A DNA stretch of 64,000 bases from Pseudomonas guangdongensis (lineage in GTDB: Bacteria > Pseudomonadota > Gammaproteobacteria > Pseudomonadales > Pseudomonadaceae). Made by a program: the position numbers and the translations under genes. Below, one piece after another: positions 46,423 through 57,784 of this stretch (its first letter is position 1; the number at the start of each line of letters is the position of its first letter). Where the stretch lies: positions 1,860,001-1,924,000 of the forward strand of contig NZ_LT629780.1 of assembly GCF_900105885.1 (NCBI RefSeq), written 5' to 3'. Below the pieces are notes generated by a model that was not told where the DNA came from, made no database searches, and was given only the letters and a program-made list of their open reading frames with translations.

Positions 46423-48549
46423 TCAGGCTTCGATCAGCTCGCCCTTGGCGGCCTTCTGCGCCGCCTGGCTGGCGGCCTGCAGGGCGGTGAGGGCGATGGT
46501 GAAGACGATATCGTCCACCAGCGCGCCGCGCGACAGGTCGTTCACCGGCTTGGCCAGGCCCTGCAGCATCGGGCCGACGCTGATGCAGTTGGCGTTACGC
46601 TGCACCGCCTTGTAGGTGGTGTTGCCGGTGTTGAGGTCGGGGAACACGAACACGGTGGCTTGTCCGGCGACCTTGCTGTGGGGCGCCTTCTGCTTGCCGA
46701 CGCTGAGCACCGAGGCGGCGTCGTACTGCAGCGGGCCGTCGATCGGCAGCTGCGGAGCGCGCTCCTGGGCGATGCGGGTGGCTTCGATGACTTTCTCCAC
46801 CTCGGCGCCGCTGCCGGAGCTGCCGGTGGAGTAGCTGATCATCGCCACGCGCGGGTTGACGCCCAGGGCCACGGCGGACTCGGCGCTCTGCAGGGCGATT
46901 TCGGCCAGCTCGGTGGCGCTCGGGTTGGGGTTCACCGCGCAGTCGCCGTAGACCAGCACCTGGTCGGGCAGCAGCATGAAGAACACCGAGGACACCAGGT
47001 TGTAGCCGGGCGCGGTCTTGATCAGCTGCAGGGCCGGGCGGATGGTGTTGGCGGTGGTGTGCACGGCGCCGGAGACCAGGCCATCCACTTCGTCCAGTGC
47101 CAGCATCATGGTGCCGAGCACCACGGTGTCGGCCAGTTGCTCGCGGGCCTGTTCGGCGGTGAGGCCCTTGGCCTTGCGCATCTCGCACATCGGCTCGACG
47201 TAGCGCTCGGTGATGCTGGCCGGGTCGAGAATTTCCAGGCCGGCCGGCAGGGTGATGCCCTGCTCGCGGGCCACCGCTTCGACTTCCTTGGGCTTGGCCA
47301 GCAGCACGCAGCGGGCGATGCCGCGCTCCTGGCAGATGGCCGCGGCGCGGATGGTGCGCGGCTCGTTGCCTTCGGGCAGGACGATGCGCTTGTCGGCGTC
47401 CTGGGCGCGCTTGACCAGCTGGTAGCGGAACGCCGCCGGGGACATGCGCAGTTCGCGCGGCAGGTTGCAGCGATCCAGCAGGAATTCCGGGCGCAGATGC
47501 TGGGCGATGTAGTCGGTGACCCGGCTGGCGCGCTCGATGTCGTCGGCCGGGGTTTCCTTGTTCAGGCCGGCCAGGTTGCTGGCGGTGTCGAAGGAGCCGG
47601 TCGGCACGCTCATCACCGGCAAGCCGCTGTCCAGTGCGGCCTTGCACAGGTCGAGGATGCGCTGGTCCGGGCCGAAGTCGCCGGTCAGCAGCAGGCCGGC
47701 CAGCTTGACGCCGTTCAGCGCAGCCAGGCTGGTGGCGAGGATGATGTCGTCGCGGTCGCCCGGGGTCACCACCAGCACGCCCGGCTGCAGCAGGTGGGTC
47801 ATGTTCGGCACGGTGCGCGCGGCGAGGATGATCTTCTCCACGCGGCGCTGGTCGGCTTCGCCGGCGCTGAGCACGCGGGCGCCGAGTGCCTCGGCGACGT
47901 CGCGGGTGCGCAGGGCGTTGAGTTCCGCGTTGAACGGCACGGCGCCGAGCAGCTGGAAGGCCTCGCTGCCGAGCAGCGGCAGCTGCTGCTTGAGACTGTC
48001 GACGAAGGCCGGGACGTCGCCTTCGCTCTGGATCTTGTTGAGGATGGTGCCGAGGACCTTGGCATCCTTGGCGCCGCCGAACATCTGCGCCTGGATCTCG
48101 ATGCGCTCGGCCATCTGCTTGAGGTTGTCGCTGCCCTGGGCGGCGACCAGGATGACGTCCGCATCCAGGCTCTTGGCCAGCTGGGTGTTGATCCGTGCGG
48201 CGTAGTCGGAGTCGCGGGTCGGCACCATGCCTTCGACGATCACCACGTCCTTGCCGGCGGCGGCCTGCTGGTGGCGGCTGACCACCTCTTCGAGCAGCAG
48301 GTCCAGCTCGCCGTCGGCCAGCTGGCGCTCGACCTGGGCCAGCGGCAGCGGCTCGGGGCTGGCCAGGTTCAGGGTGCGCTCGACCAGCAGGCAGGAGCGC
48401 TCGCGACCCTGGTCGACCGGGAAGGGCTGGGCGATCGGCTTGAGGAAGCCGACCTTGAGGCCGGCCTGCTCGAGGACGCGGATCAGGCCGAGGCTGATGG
48501 AGTTGAGACCGCCACCGAAGCCGGTGGGCGCAAGGAACAGAGTGTGCAT
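46423..48549 (-). CDS. pta: Phosphate acetyltransferase
   Basis: 708 residues, the normal long Pta form. The N-terminal P-loop-like domain (MHTLFLAPTGFGGGLNSISL) and central DRTGG domain are followed by the C-terminal PTA_PTB catalytic domain from about 385 (KRIVLPEGNEPRTIRAA; GAVHTTANTIRPALQ; GPLQYDAASV). It converts acetyl-CoA and phosphate to acetyl phosphate and the reverse. Downstream of ackA on the same strand by 129 bp with hairpins between, so probably an operon with attenuated distal expression. ATG preceded by AAGGAG. Confidence 0.96.
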   Translation of the reverse strand: MHTLFLAPTGFGGGLNSISLGLIRVLEQAGLKVGFLKPIAQPFPVDQGRERSCLLVERTLNLASPEPLPLAQVERQLADGELDLLLEEVVSRHQQAAAGKDVVIVEGMVPTRDSDYAARINTQLAKSLDADVILVAAQGSDNLKQMAERIEIQAQMFGGAKDAKVLGTILNKIQSEGDVPAFVDSLKQQLPLLGSEAFQLLGAVPFNAELNALRTRDVAEALGARVLSAGEADQRRVEKIILAARTVPNMTHLLQPGVLVVTPGDRDDIILATSLAALNGVKLAGLLLTGDFGPDQRILDLCKAALDSGLPVMSVPTGSFDTASNLAGLNKETPADDIERASRVTDYIAQHLRPEFLLDRCNLPRELRMSPAAFRYQLVKRAQDADKRIVLPEGNEPRTIRAAAICQERGIARCVLLAKPKEVEAVAREQGITLPAGLEILDPASITERYVEPMCEMRKAKGLTAEQAREQLADTVVLGTMMLALDEVDGLVSGAVHTTANTIRPALQLIKTAPGYNLVSSVFFMLLPDQVLVYGDCAVNPNPSATELAEIALQSAESAVALGVNPRVAMISYSTGSSGSGAEVEKVIEATRIAQERAPQLPIDGPLQYDAASVLSVGKQKAPHSKVAGQATVFVFPDLNTGNTTYKAVQRNANCISVGPMLQGLAKPVNDLSRGALVDDIVFTIALTALQAASQAAQKAAKGELIEA

Positions 48550-48614
48550 GGATTCTCCTTGGGGGAGCTGGCTGCAGGAAGCAGGGGCGGCAGGGGCGGA
48601 GCGGGGAGGGCGCG

Positions 48615-48670
48615 ACGGCCCGCCGCCTGGGGCGGTCGGGCCGTGCGGCGCAGGCGCTCCGGGCCTGCGC
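48615..48670 (-). terminator. Two hairpins in the ackA-pta gap
   Basis: Stem ACGGCCCG (48615-48622) / CGGGCCGT (48637-48644) extended by inner CCGCC/GGCGG pairs, then GCGCAGGC (48648-48655) / GCCTGCGC (48663-48670). No T-run follows. On the minus-strand transcript they lie between ackA and pta and may be a processing/attenuation site. Confidence 0.4.
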
Positions 48671-48678
48671 GGGTTCGA

Positions 48679-49866
48679 TCAGGCGTCGAGCAGGGCGAGG
48701 GTGTCCAGGGCGATCTGGCGTTCCTCGTTGGTCGGCACTACCAGCACGCGCGGGCTGCCGGCGGCCTGGATCTCGCCGGCCACGCCGCGGGTGCAGCGGG
48801 CGTTGGCTTCGGCGTCGAGGTTGAAGCCGAGCAGCTTGAGGTGCTGCACGGTGCGCTCGCGCACGGCGGCGGAGTTTTCGCCGATGCCGCCAGTGAACAC
48901 CAGACCGTCCAGCTGGCCCAGGGCGCAACCCATGGCGGCCAGCGACTTGGCCAGGCGGTAGCAGAATACCTCGAAGGCCAGGGTGGCGCCTGGATGACCG
49001 GCGACGCGGGCTTCGTAGAGGGTGCGCATGTCGTTGGACAGGCCGGACAGGCCCTTCAGGCCGCTTTCCTTGTTGAGCATGGCGTCGATCTTGGCCAGGT
49101 CCCAACCCAGGGTGTTGTGCAGGAAGTTGTGCAGGCTCGGATCGACGTCGCCGCTGCGGGTGCCCATCACCAGGCCTTCCAGCGGGGTCAGGCCCATGCT
49201 GGTGTCGCGGCTTTCGCCGTTGACCACCGCGCAGGTCGAGCAGCCGTTGCCCAGGTGGGCGACCAGCCAGCTGGAGTTCTCCACCGGCAGGCCGGCCAGT
49301 TCGGCGGCGCGCTTGCTGACATAGCGGTGGCTGGTGCCGTGGAAGCCGTAACGGCGCACGCCGTGTTCCTTATAGAGGAACTCCGGCACCGCGTAGCGGT
49401 AAGCGTGCTCGGGCATCGACTGGTGGAAGGCGGTGTCGAATACGCCGACCTGCGGCAGTTGCGGGAACAGGCTGATGGCGGCGTGGATGCCGCTGAGGTT
49501 GGCCGGGTTGTGCAGCGGTGCGAGCTGGATGTTGGCCTCGATGCCGGCCAGGGTGCTGTCGTTGAGCAGGGTGGACGCGAAGAACTTCTCGCCGCCATGC
49601 ACCACGCGATGGCCGATGCCGTCCAGGTGGCCGCCGGCTGCGTCTTCGACGCGCGGCAGGATCTGGGCAAGAGCCGCCTGGTGGTCGGCATCCGGTACGT
49701 TGACGCTTTCCTTGCCGGCAGCGCTCTCGAAGTGGATGACGGCTTCCGGGCTGCCGAGGCGTTCGGCCAGGCCTTGCAGCGGGAAGTTGCTCTGCGCTTC
49801 GTTCACCAGGGCGAACTTGATGGACGAGCTACCGCAGTTGATCACCAGAATATTGCGGGCAGACAT
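48679..49866 (-). CDS. ackA: Acetate kinase
   Basis: 395 residues from [20 protein letters not shown], with AGGAG 6 nt upstream of the ATG. Family signatures [38 protein letters not shown] and [14 protein letters not shown] are all present. It makes ATP and acetate from acetyl phosphate; with Pta it supports pyruvate/acetate metabolism at low oxygen. Divergent from queA with a 275-bp control region, in which no convincing ANR box was found. Confidence 0.97.
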   Translation of the reverse strand: MSARNILVINCGSSSIKFALVNEAQSNFPLQGLAERLGSPEAVIHFESAAGKESVNVPDADHQAALAQILPRVEDAAGGHLDGIGHRVVHGGEKFFASTLLNDSTLAGIEANIQLAPLHNPANLSGIHAAISLFPQLPQVGVFDTAFHQSMPEHAYRYAVPEFLYKEHGVRRYGFHGTSHRYVSKRAAELAGLPVENSSWLVAHLGNGCSTCAVVNGESRDTSMGLTPLEGLVMGTRSGDVDPSLHNFLHNTLGWDLAKIDAMLNKESGLKGLSGLSNDMRTLYEARVAGHPGATLAFEVFCYRLAKSLAAMGCALGQLDGLVFTGGIGENSAAVRERTVQHLKLLGFNLDAEANARCTRGVAGEIQAAGSPRVLVVPTNEERQIALDTLALLDA

Positions 49867-50141
49867 TGGGGCTCCTGAAAATCGTGTCGCGAGGCTGGCC
49901 GTGGCGAACCGCGGGCGCCTCAATCATTGAAGTTTTGGTTGGGGTGCCCGGCGTTCTTGTGGAACATGGACTAGTCAGGGATGAAGCTATCCTGACACGC
50001 GGGGTGTAGGCCTGCCGTTCTTCTTTAGTCGAATCAAAACCGTAGACAAGCAGGGGGCTTTTCGGGTAGCCGCGCAGCCCCGGTGCATGGCGGCTGCAGG
50101 GCTTTTCCATTAAGCTATCCGGCCTTTCGAGAGCCCCCTTC

Positions 50142-52318
<2,177 letters not shown>

Positions 52319-52357
52319 ATTCCCAGCGTTTCCAAGACCTTGCAACAGGAGTAGTAC

Positions 52358-52696
52358 ATGAGTTTTCTGATTCCCGTCGCCCACGCCACCGATGCCGCTC
52401 CGGCCGCCGCCGCTCCGGGCGGTGACATGATGAGCATCCTGATGCTCGTCGGCTTCGTGGTCATCTTCTACCTGATGATCTGGCGTCCCCAGGCCAAGCG
52501 CGCCAAGGAGCACAAGAACCTGCTCGCCGGCCTGCAGAAGGGCGACGAAGTGGTCACCGGTGGCGGCATCGCCGGCAAGGTGGTCAAGGTGACCGACGAT
52601 TTCGTGGTGATCGAAGCCTCCGATACCGTCGAGCTGAAGATCCAGAAGATGGCCATTGCCGCAGTGCTGCCCAAGGGCACTCTGAAAGCGATCTGA
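52358..52696 (+). CDS. yajC: Preprotein translocase subunit YajC
   Basis: 112 residues, ATG with CAGGAG upstream. An N-terminal region with a transmembrane helix (MSILMLVGFVVIFYLMIWRP) is followed by a cytoplasmic domain with the GDEVVTGGGIAGKV motif. Accessory subunit of the SecDF-YajC complex. 39 bp after tgt. Confidence 0.96.
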   Translation: MSFLIPVAHATDAAPAAAAPGGDMMSILMLVGFVVIFYLMIWRPQAKRAKEHKNLLAGLQKGDEVVTGGGIAGKVVKVTDDFVVIEASDTVELKIQKMAIAAVLPKGTLKAI

Positions 52697-52757
52697 GTCA
52701 CCATCTCTACCATCGACGGGGCACGCAATGTGCCCCGTTTTGCAAGCGGGCTGCGTC

Positions 52758-54620
52758 ATGCTCAACAAGACACCCCTATGGAAATTCCTGCTGATCTTCG
52801 TGGTTGTGGGGATCGGCTTCATCTACTCCGCGCCCAACCTCTACCCCGACGACCCGGCCATCCAGCTCAGTGGCGCCAGCAGTGCGCTGAAGATCGAGCA
52901 GGCTGACGTCGAGCGTGCCGCGACGGCGCTCAAGGCCGCCGGCATCGCGGTCAAGTCGGCGACCGCCGGCGAGAAGGGCGGCCTGCTGCGCCTGGAGCGC
53001 CAGGAAGATCAACTGCCGGCCAAGGACGTGGTGCGCCGCGTGCTGGGCGACGATTACGTGGTGGCCCTGAACCTGGCGCCGACCACCCCCGACTGGCTGC
53101 GCAGCCTGGGCGCCAGCCCGATGAAGCTGGGTCTGGACCTTTCCGGGGGCGTGCACTTCCTCCTCGAAGTGGACATGGACAAGGCCGTTGGCGCGCGCAT
53201 GAAGGTCTACGAGGGCGAGGTGAAGAGCCTGCTGCGCAAGGAGCGCCTGCGCTACCGCTCGCTGCCGCAACAGGACGGCGCCATCCAGCTCGGCTTCGCC
53301 GATGCCGCGCTGCTGGAGCAGGCTCAGCGCCTGATCCGCAAAGACTTCCCCGATTTCGAGGCACAGGCTGGCGAGCGCAACGGCCTGCAGGTGCTGCGTC
53401 TGGCGCTGACGCCCGCCAAGCTGGCGGAGATCCGCGAGTACTCGATCAAGCAGAACCTCACCACCGTGCGCAACCGGGTCAACGAGCTGGGCGTCGCCGA
53501 GCCGCTGGTGCAGCGCCAGGGCGCCAACCGCATCGTGGTCGAGCTGCCCGGCGTGCAGGACACCGCCGAGGCCAAGCGCATCCTCGGCAAGACCGCCAAC
53601 CTGGAGTTCCGTCTGGCCGCCGAGCTGGACGCCGCCCGGGCCAGCACCGAAACTTTCGAGTTCCGCCAGGAAGGCCGCGCGCCGGTCCAGCTGGAGCGCG
53701 GGGTGATCATCACCGGCGACCAGGTCACCGACGCCCAGGCCAGCTTCGACGAGAACGGCCGCCCGCAGGTCAACATCCGCCTCGACGGCCACGGCGGCGA
53801 GCTGATGAACCGCGCCACCCGCAACAGCGTCGGCCGCAGCATGGCGGTGGTGTTCATCGAGCAGAAGCCGGTGACCCGCTACGTCAAGCAGACGGTCGAT
53901 GGCGTCGAGAAGGAAGTCGTGGTGTCCGCCTTCAAGGAAGAGAAGAAGGTGATCAGCCTGGCGACCATCCAGTCGGCGCTGGGCAACAGCTTCCGCATCA
54001 CCGGCCTCGACGGTCCGGGCGAGTCCTCCGAGCTGGCCCTGCTGCTGCGCGCCGGCGGCTTGGCCGCGCCGATGTACTTCGCCGAGGAGCGCACCATCGG
54101 CCCGAGCCTGGGGGCGGAGAATATCCAGCTCGGCGTCCAAGCGGCGCTGTGGGGCTTCGTGCTGGTCGCGCTGTTCATGATGGCGATCTACAAGTTCTTC
54201 GGCCTGCTGGCCACCGTCGCCCTGTGCTTCAACATGGTGGTGCTGCTGGCGCTGATGTCGCTGCTCGGCGCCACCCTGACCCTGCCGGGCATCGCCGGCA
54301 TCGTGCTGACCATGGGTATGGCGGTGGACGCCAACGTGCTGATCTTCTCGCGGATCCGCGAGGAAATCGCCAACGGCATGTCGATCCAGCGCGCCATCCA
54401 CGAAGGCTTCGACCGCGCCTTCTCGGCGATCCTCGACGGCAACCTGACCACCCTGCTGGTCGGCGCCATCCTGTTCGCCATGGGCACCGGGCCGATCAAG
54501 GGCTTCGCCGTGACCCTGTCGCTGGGCATCGTCACCTCGATGTTCACCGCGATCATCGTCACCCGCGCCATGGTCAACCTGATTTACGGTGGCCGCAACA
54601 TCAAGAAGCTGTGGATCTGA
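52758..54620 (+). CDS. secD: Protein translocase subunit SecD
   Basis: 620 residues from MLNKTPLWKFLLIFVVVGIG. TM1, a large periplasmic region with the P1 base motif KLGLDLSGGVHFLLEVDMD, and a C-terminal five-helix RND-type membrane domain (GIAGIVLTMGMAVDANVLIF; the Asp is proton-relay). It uses the proton motive force to complete protein export with SecYEG. An in-frame start 30 bp upstream is less likely. Confidence 0.97.
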   Translation: MLNKTPLWKFLLIFVVVGIGFIYSAPNLYPDDPAIQLSGASSALKIEQADVERAATALKAAGIAVKSATAGEKGGLLRLERQEDQLPAKDVVRRVLGDDYVVALNLAPTTPDWLRSLGASPMKLGLDLSGGVHFLLEVDMDKAVGARMKVYEGEVKSLLRKERLRYRSLPQQDGAIQLGFADAALLEQAQRLIRKDFPDFEAQAGERNGLQVLRLALTPAKLAEIREYSIKQNLTTVRNRVNELGVAEPLVQRQGANRIVVELPGVQDTAEAKRILGKTANLEFRLAAELDAARASTETFEFRQEGRAPVQLERGVIITGDQVTDAQASFDENGRPQVNIRLDGHGGELMNRATRNSVGRSMAVVFIEQKPVTRYVKQTVDGVEKEVVVSAFKEEKKVISLATIQSALGNSFRITGLDGPGESSELALLLRAGGLAAPMYFAEERTIGPSLGAENIQLGVQAALWGFVLVALFMMAIYKFFGLLATVALCFNMVVLLALMSLLGATLTLPGIAGIVLTMGMAVDANVLIFSRIREEIANGMSIQRAIHEGFDRAFSAILDGNLTTLLVGAILFAMGTGPIKGFAVTLSLGIVTSMFTAIIVTRAMVNLIYGGRNIKKLWI

Positions 54621-54631
54621 GGACTGCCTGA

Positions 54632-55543
54632 ATGCAACGTGTGATCAACTTCATGGGCATCCGCCACGTCGCCTTCGCGCTGACGGTGCTGCTGACCCTG
54701 GCGTCGCTGGCCAGCCTGGCGATCAAGGGGCTGAACTTCGGCCTCGACTTTACCGGCGGCACCCTGATCGAGCTGTCCTACGAGCAGCCGGCACAGCTCG
54801 ACAAGGTGCGTGGTCAGCTGCGCGAAGCCGGCTACGCCGATGCCCTGGTGCAGAGCTTCGGCGCTAGCACCGACGTACTGGTGCGCATGCAGGGCGACGA
54901 TCCGCAACTGGGCAGCCAGCTGGCCGACGCCCTGCGCCGGGTCAGCGCCGACACCCCGTTCACCCTCAAGCGCGTCGAGTTCGTCGGCCCGCAGGTGGGC
55001 GAGGAGCTGCGCGACCAGGGCGGTCTGGGCATGCTGCTGGCCCTCGGCGGCATCCTGGTCTACGTGGCGTTCCGCTTCCAGTGGAAGTTCGGCTTCGGTG
55101 CCATCGCTTCCCTGGTTCACGACGTGATCGTGACCCTCGGCGTGTTCAGCTTCTTCCAGATCCCCTTCGATCTGACTGTACTGGCGGCGGTGCTGGCGAT
55201 CATCGGCTACTCGCTGAACGACACCATCGTGGTATTCGACCGGATCCGCGAGAACTTCCGCCTGCTGCGCAAGACCGAGCTGATCGAAAACATCAACATC
55301 TCCACCACCCAGACCCTGCTGCGCACCATGGCCACCTCGGTGTCCACCCTGCTGGCGGTCGGTGCGCTGTTGCTGTTCGGTGGTGAGAGCCTGTGGGGCT
55401 TCTCCCTGGCGCTGTTCATCGGCGTGGGCGTGGGTACCTACTCGTCGGTGTATATCGCTGCGATCTTCCTGATCTGGCTGAAGCTGACCCGCGACGACCT
55501 GATTCCTCCGGTGGTCGAGGACGAGGTGGACGAGCGGCCGTAA
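54632..55543 (+). CDS. secF: Protein translocase subunit SecF
   Basis: 303 residues from MQRVINFMGIRHVAFALTVL. The GLDFTGGTLIELSY motif follows TM1. The C-terminal RND-type membrane domain has YSLNDTIVVFDRIREN, the conserved D1-motif. Partner of SecD, 11 bp downstream. Last gene of the cluster, followed by an intrinsic terminator. Confidence 0.97.
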   Translation: MQRVINFMGIRHVAFALTVLLTLASLASLAIKGLNFGLDFTGGTLIELSYEQPAQLDKVRGQLREAGYADALVQSFGASTDVLVRMQGDDPQLGSQLADALRRVSADTPFTLKRVEFVGPQVGEELRDQGGLGMLLALGGILVYVAFRFQWKFGFGAIASLVHDVIVTLGVFSFFQIPFDLTVLAAVLAIIGYSLNDTIVVFDRIRENFRLLRKTELIENINISTTQTLLRTMATSVSTLLAVGALLLFGGESLWGFSLALFIGVGVGTYSSVYIAAIFLIWLKLTRDDLIPPVVEDEVDERP

Positions 55544-55564
55544 GGTCATTCGCCAGCCACGAAG

Positions 55565-55586
55565 AGGCGCCTGCGGGCGCCTTTTT
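55565..55586 (+). terminator. Intrinsic terminator of the secDF operon
   Basis: Stem AGGCGCC / GGCGCCT with TGCG loop, then TTTTT (55582-55586). It starts 22 bp after the secF stop. A further 9-bp hairpin CCGGCTTGC / GCAAGCCGG (55648-55656 and 55673-55681) lies between it and the suhB terminator. Confidence 0.88.
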
Positions 55587-55691
55587 CGTGGGCGGGCGTT
55601 GGCGTGCGCTGTGGCGTCGAAAGTCCGGGTGGCAACATGAGCCAGTACCGGCTTGCGCCGCTGTGGAGGCAGGCAAGCCGGATCGTCGGCA

Positions 55692-55720
55692 CAAAAAAAC
55701 CCGGCGCTAGGGCCGGGTTT
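55692..55720 (-). terminator. Intrinsic terminator of suhB
   Basis: AAACCCGGC, loop GCTAGG, GCCGGGTTT; read on the minus strand the stem is followed by a run of T residues. It begins 19 bp after the suhB stop codon (55739). Confidence 0.88.
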
Positions 55721-55738
55721 CGCTGCAGCGAACGAGCC

Positions 55739-56554
55739 TCAGCGCTTGAGCGCCGGCGGCAGGTGCGGCTGGATGGCGGTCAGCACCGCCTTGAAGCACT
55801 TAGTGTTGCCGGCGACGATGTGGCCCTTGTCGAGGAATTCGTGACCACCGGCGAAATCGCTGGCCAGGCCGCCCGCTTCCTGCACCAGCAGCGCACCGGC
55901 CGCCATGTCCCACTCGGACAGGCCGAACTCCCAGAAGGCATCGAAGCGCCCGGCGGCCACATAGGCCAGGTCTAGGCTGGCGGCGCCGGCGCGGCGGATG
56001 CCGGCGGTCTGGCCGACCAGGCTGCGGAACATGCCCAGGTAGCTGTCCAGGTGGTCGATCTGGCTGTCGCGGAACGGGAAGCCGGTGCCCAGCAAGGCGC
56101 CTTCCAGGCCGCGGCGGTTGCTGACGCGGATGCGTTTGCCGTTGAGGGCGGCGCCACGGCCACGGCTGGCGGTGAACTCTTCCTGGCGCACCGGATCGAG
56201 CACTACGGCGTGCTCCAGGCGACCACGGTATTTGCAGGCGATGCTGACCGCGAAGTGCGGCAGGCCATGAATGAAGTTGGTGGTGCCATCCAGCGGATCG
56301 ATGATCCACAGGTAGTCGGCGCCCTCGCCGGTGCCCTTGATCAGGCCGCTTTCCTCGGCGAGATAGCCATGGTTCGGGTAGGCCTTGCGCAGCACATTGA
56401 GGATGCTTTGCTCGGCGGCACGGTCCACCTCGGTGACGTAATCCTTGGCGTCTTTCTCGTTGACCGAGAGCACGTCCAGGCGTTCGAGCGAGCGGAAGAT
56501 CAGTTCACCGGCACTGCGGGCCGCGCGCAGCGCGATATTCAGCATGGGCTGCAT
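55739..56554 (-). CDS. suhB: Inositol-1-monophosphatase SuhB / Nus-factor
   Basis: 271 residues from MQPMLNIALRAARSAGELIF, with AGGTGA 7 nt upstream. Lithium-sensitive phosphatase motifs LAEESGLIKGT, WIIDPLDGTTNFIHGLP and SEWDMAAGALLVQEAGG give the three metal sites. Besides inositol phosphatase activity, SuhB in gamma-proteobacteria binds NusA/RNA polymerase and promotes rRNA antitermination complexes. Convergent with secF. Confidence 0.96.
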   Translation of the reverse strand: MQPMLNIALRAARSAGELIFRSLERLDVLSVNEKDAKDYVTEVDRAAEQSILNVLRKAYPNHGYLAEESGLIKGTGEGADYLWIIDPLDGTTNFIHGLPHFAVSIACKYRGRLEHAVVLDPVRQEEFTASRGRGAALNGKRIRVSNRRGLEGALLGTGFPFRDSQIDHLDSYLGMFRSLVGQTAGIRRAGAASLDLAYVAAGRFDAFWEFGLSEWDMAAGALLVQEAGGLASDFAGGHEFLDKGHIVAGNTKCFKAVLTAIQPHLPPALKR

Positions 56555-56960
56555 GGGAGGGTCACCTGGGCTGTTAAAGAAAGCCGGCGATTCTAGCAGA
56601 AAAGCCGCAGCGCTTGGAGCGCCGCTGTGCGGCGCACGGCAAGTCGCTGGGCCTCTGGAGGGGGCAGAGTGGCAGTCGTACCTTGCCGGCGGTGCTGTGG
56701 TCAGCCCAGCTCTCCGATCTTCATAGTTACTCGGCTCTTTTCGATGTTTTCGTATTTGCGAGTCTTTTGCATCGTATCCAGAGTCTTTCAAAGCGTGCAT
56801 TCATGGCGTCGTATTTCCGACGCTGCCCGGTTGCTGGAGCCCGGCAAAAAAATGCCAGCGATTGGCAAAACTCTCCTAACCCTTATCCCGAGCCACGGCT
56901 AGGTTTGTTCATACGACAGGCAACATGTCGTAAACAACAAAACTTATCGAGGTGGCGAAA
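56555..56960 (+). promoter_or_regulatory. Upstream control region of the flp/tad locus
   Basis: About 400 bp without a gene, turning AT-rich from 56710. It contains TGCCA-GCGAT-TGGCA (56853-56867) and the perfect dyad TACGACA-N7-TGTCGTA (56912-56932), which ends 28 bp before the flp start codon. The second dyad is a strong operator candidate, for instance for a response regulator. No sigma-54 -24/-12 pair was found. The remaining part, up to 56700, is the suhB 5' side and holds nothing else recognised. Confidence 0.5.
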
Positions 56961-57152
56961 ATGGATATTCAAAAATTCAAGGTGGCGGTGGTCAAGTTTG
57001 CCAAGGATGAAGAAGGTCTGACTATCGTGGAATATGCGGTTGCGGGTGGGTTAATTACTGGTGCAGTTGTTTTGGCATTCACTAACCTTGGCGCGGCTGT
57101 TCGTGCAAAGATAAACGTCATTATTTCTGCTCTTGGTGGAACTGCTGGTTAG
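56961..57152 (+). CDS. flp: Flp-type type IVb pilin
   Basis: 63 residues from MDIQKFKVAVVKFAKDEEG; GAGG lies 8 nt upstream of this ATG (a GTG 9 bp earlier is in frame). The prepilin cleavage site is DEEG|LTIVEYAVAGGLI, with the Glu-Tyr pair diagnostic of Flp pilins and a hydrophobic helix behind it. The mature pilin of about 43 residues is the main subunit of Flp/Tad adhesion pili. First gene of the tad locus; low-GC codons compared with the following genes. Confidence 0.93.
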   Translation: MDIQKFKVAVVKFAKDEEGLTIVEYAVAGGLITGAVVLAFTNLGAAVRAKINVIISALGGTAG

Positions 57153-57180
57153 TTTGGCTTTATTTTTGGATAACTAAAAT

Positions 57181-57714
57181 ATGGTATTTGATTTTTTATT
57201 ATTGATGTTGGTTGGTGCGGTGGTTTATGACTTAATAAGCCACCGTCTTCCTAACTATTACCTCCTGCTGGGCCTGCTACTGGGGGCAGTGCTACAGGTC
57301 TGGACAGATGGGGGGGGGGGGCTGCTTTCGGCGGCAGGCGGGCTCGCAGTGGGGTTCCTGGTCTTCCTGCCGTTCTATGCCTTGGGCGGCATGGCTGCCG
57401 GCGACGTCAAGCTGATGGCGGTCGTCGGCAGCTTTATTGGCGGCGCTGCGGCATTGTGGGCAGCGGCGTGCAGCCTGATTGCCGGTACTGTTTTGGGGAT
57501 TCTCTATCTGTTGCTCAGGGGGCATCTGGGTAAGTTCGTTGCACGCTACTGGGCCATGGCCAGCCTGCGCAGTTATATCCCCGTTGAGAGCGATGCGGAT
57601 CCAGCCAGGCATCGATTTCCATATGCTCTGGCAATTGCTGCAGGCACCGTGGTCAGCCTGTTTTTCGAGTCCCCATTCAGTCGCGCTTTGGCATATCTGG
57701 ACTCCTTGGTCTAG
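57181..57714 (+). CDS. cpaA: Prepilin peptidase of the Tad system (TadV/CpaA/FppA)
   Basis: 177 residues; A24-type aspartic peptidase without the N-methylase domain. Catalytic Asp17 (VVYDLISHRLPN) and Asp75 (MAAGDVKLMA, the GD motif), with about five or six transmembrane helices. It cleaves Flp and the TadE/F pseudopilins. The codons for Gly44-Gly47 form an uninterrupted G12 tract (57310-57321). Slippage there would truncate the protein before Asp75, so the gene could be phase-variable. Confidence 0.9.
   Translation: MVFDFLLLMLVGAVVYDLISHRLPNYYLLLGLLLGAVLQVWTDGGGGLLSAAGGLAVGFLVFLPFYALGGMAAGDVKLMAVVGSFIGGAAALWAAACSLIAGTVLGILYLLLRGHLGKFVARYWAMASLRSYIPVESDADPARHRFPYALAIAAGTVVSLFFESPFSRALAYLDSLV
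57310..57321 (+). repeat. G12 homopolymer in cpaA
   Basis: Twelve consecutive G residues inside the coding sequence, encoding four glycines. Such tracts slip during replication. The current length is in frame. Confidence 0.9.
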
Positions 57715-57784
57715 CGTTCCTCTGGGGGCATGAATTCCATGTCGATGGTTCCAGTACTCATCATTAAAACAAAGGGGGCAGGCC

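Noticed and set aside
46660..49878. A 1072-codon open frame opposite pta and ackA
   Set aside because: Antisense shadow with the same compositional bias; it spans two genuine genes and their gap.
49867..50141. ANR box in the ackA-queA control region
   Set aside because: Only half-sites (ATCAA at about 50033) were found; no TTGAT-N4-ATCAA dyad with one or no mismatch.
56821..56870. Sigma-54 promoter before flp
   Set aside because: GGC and TGC words occur but not with the required GG-N10-GC spacing.
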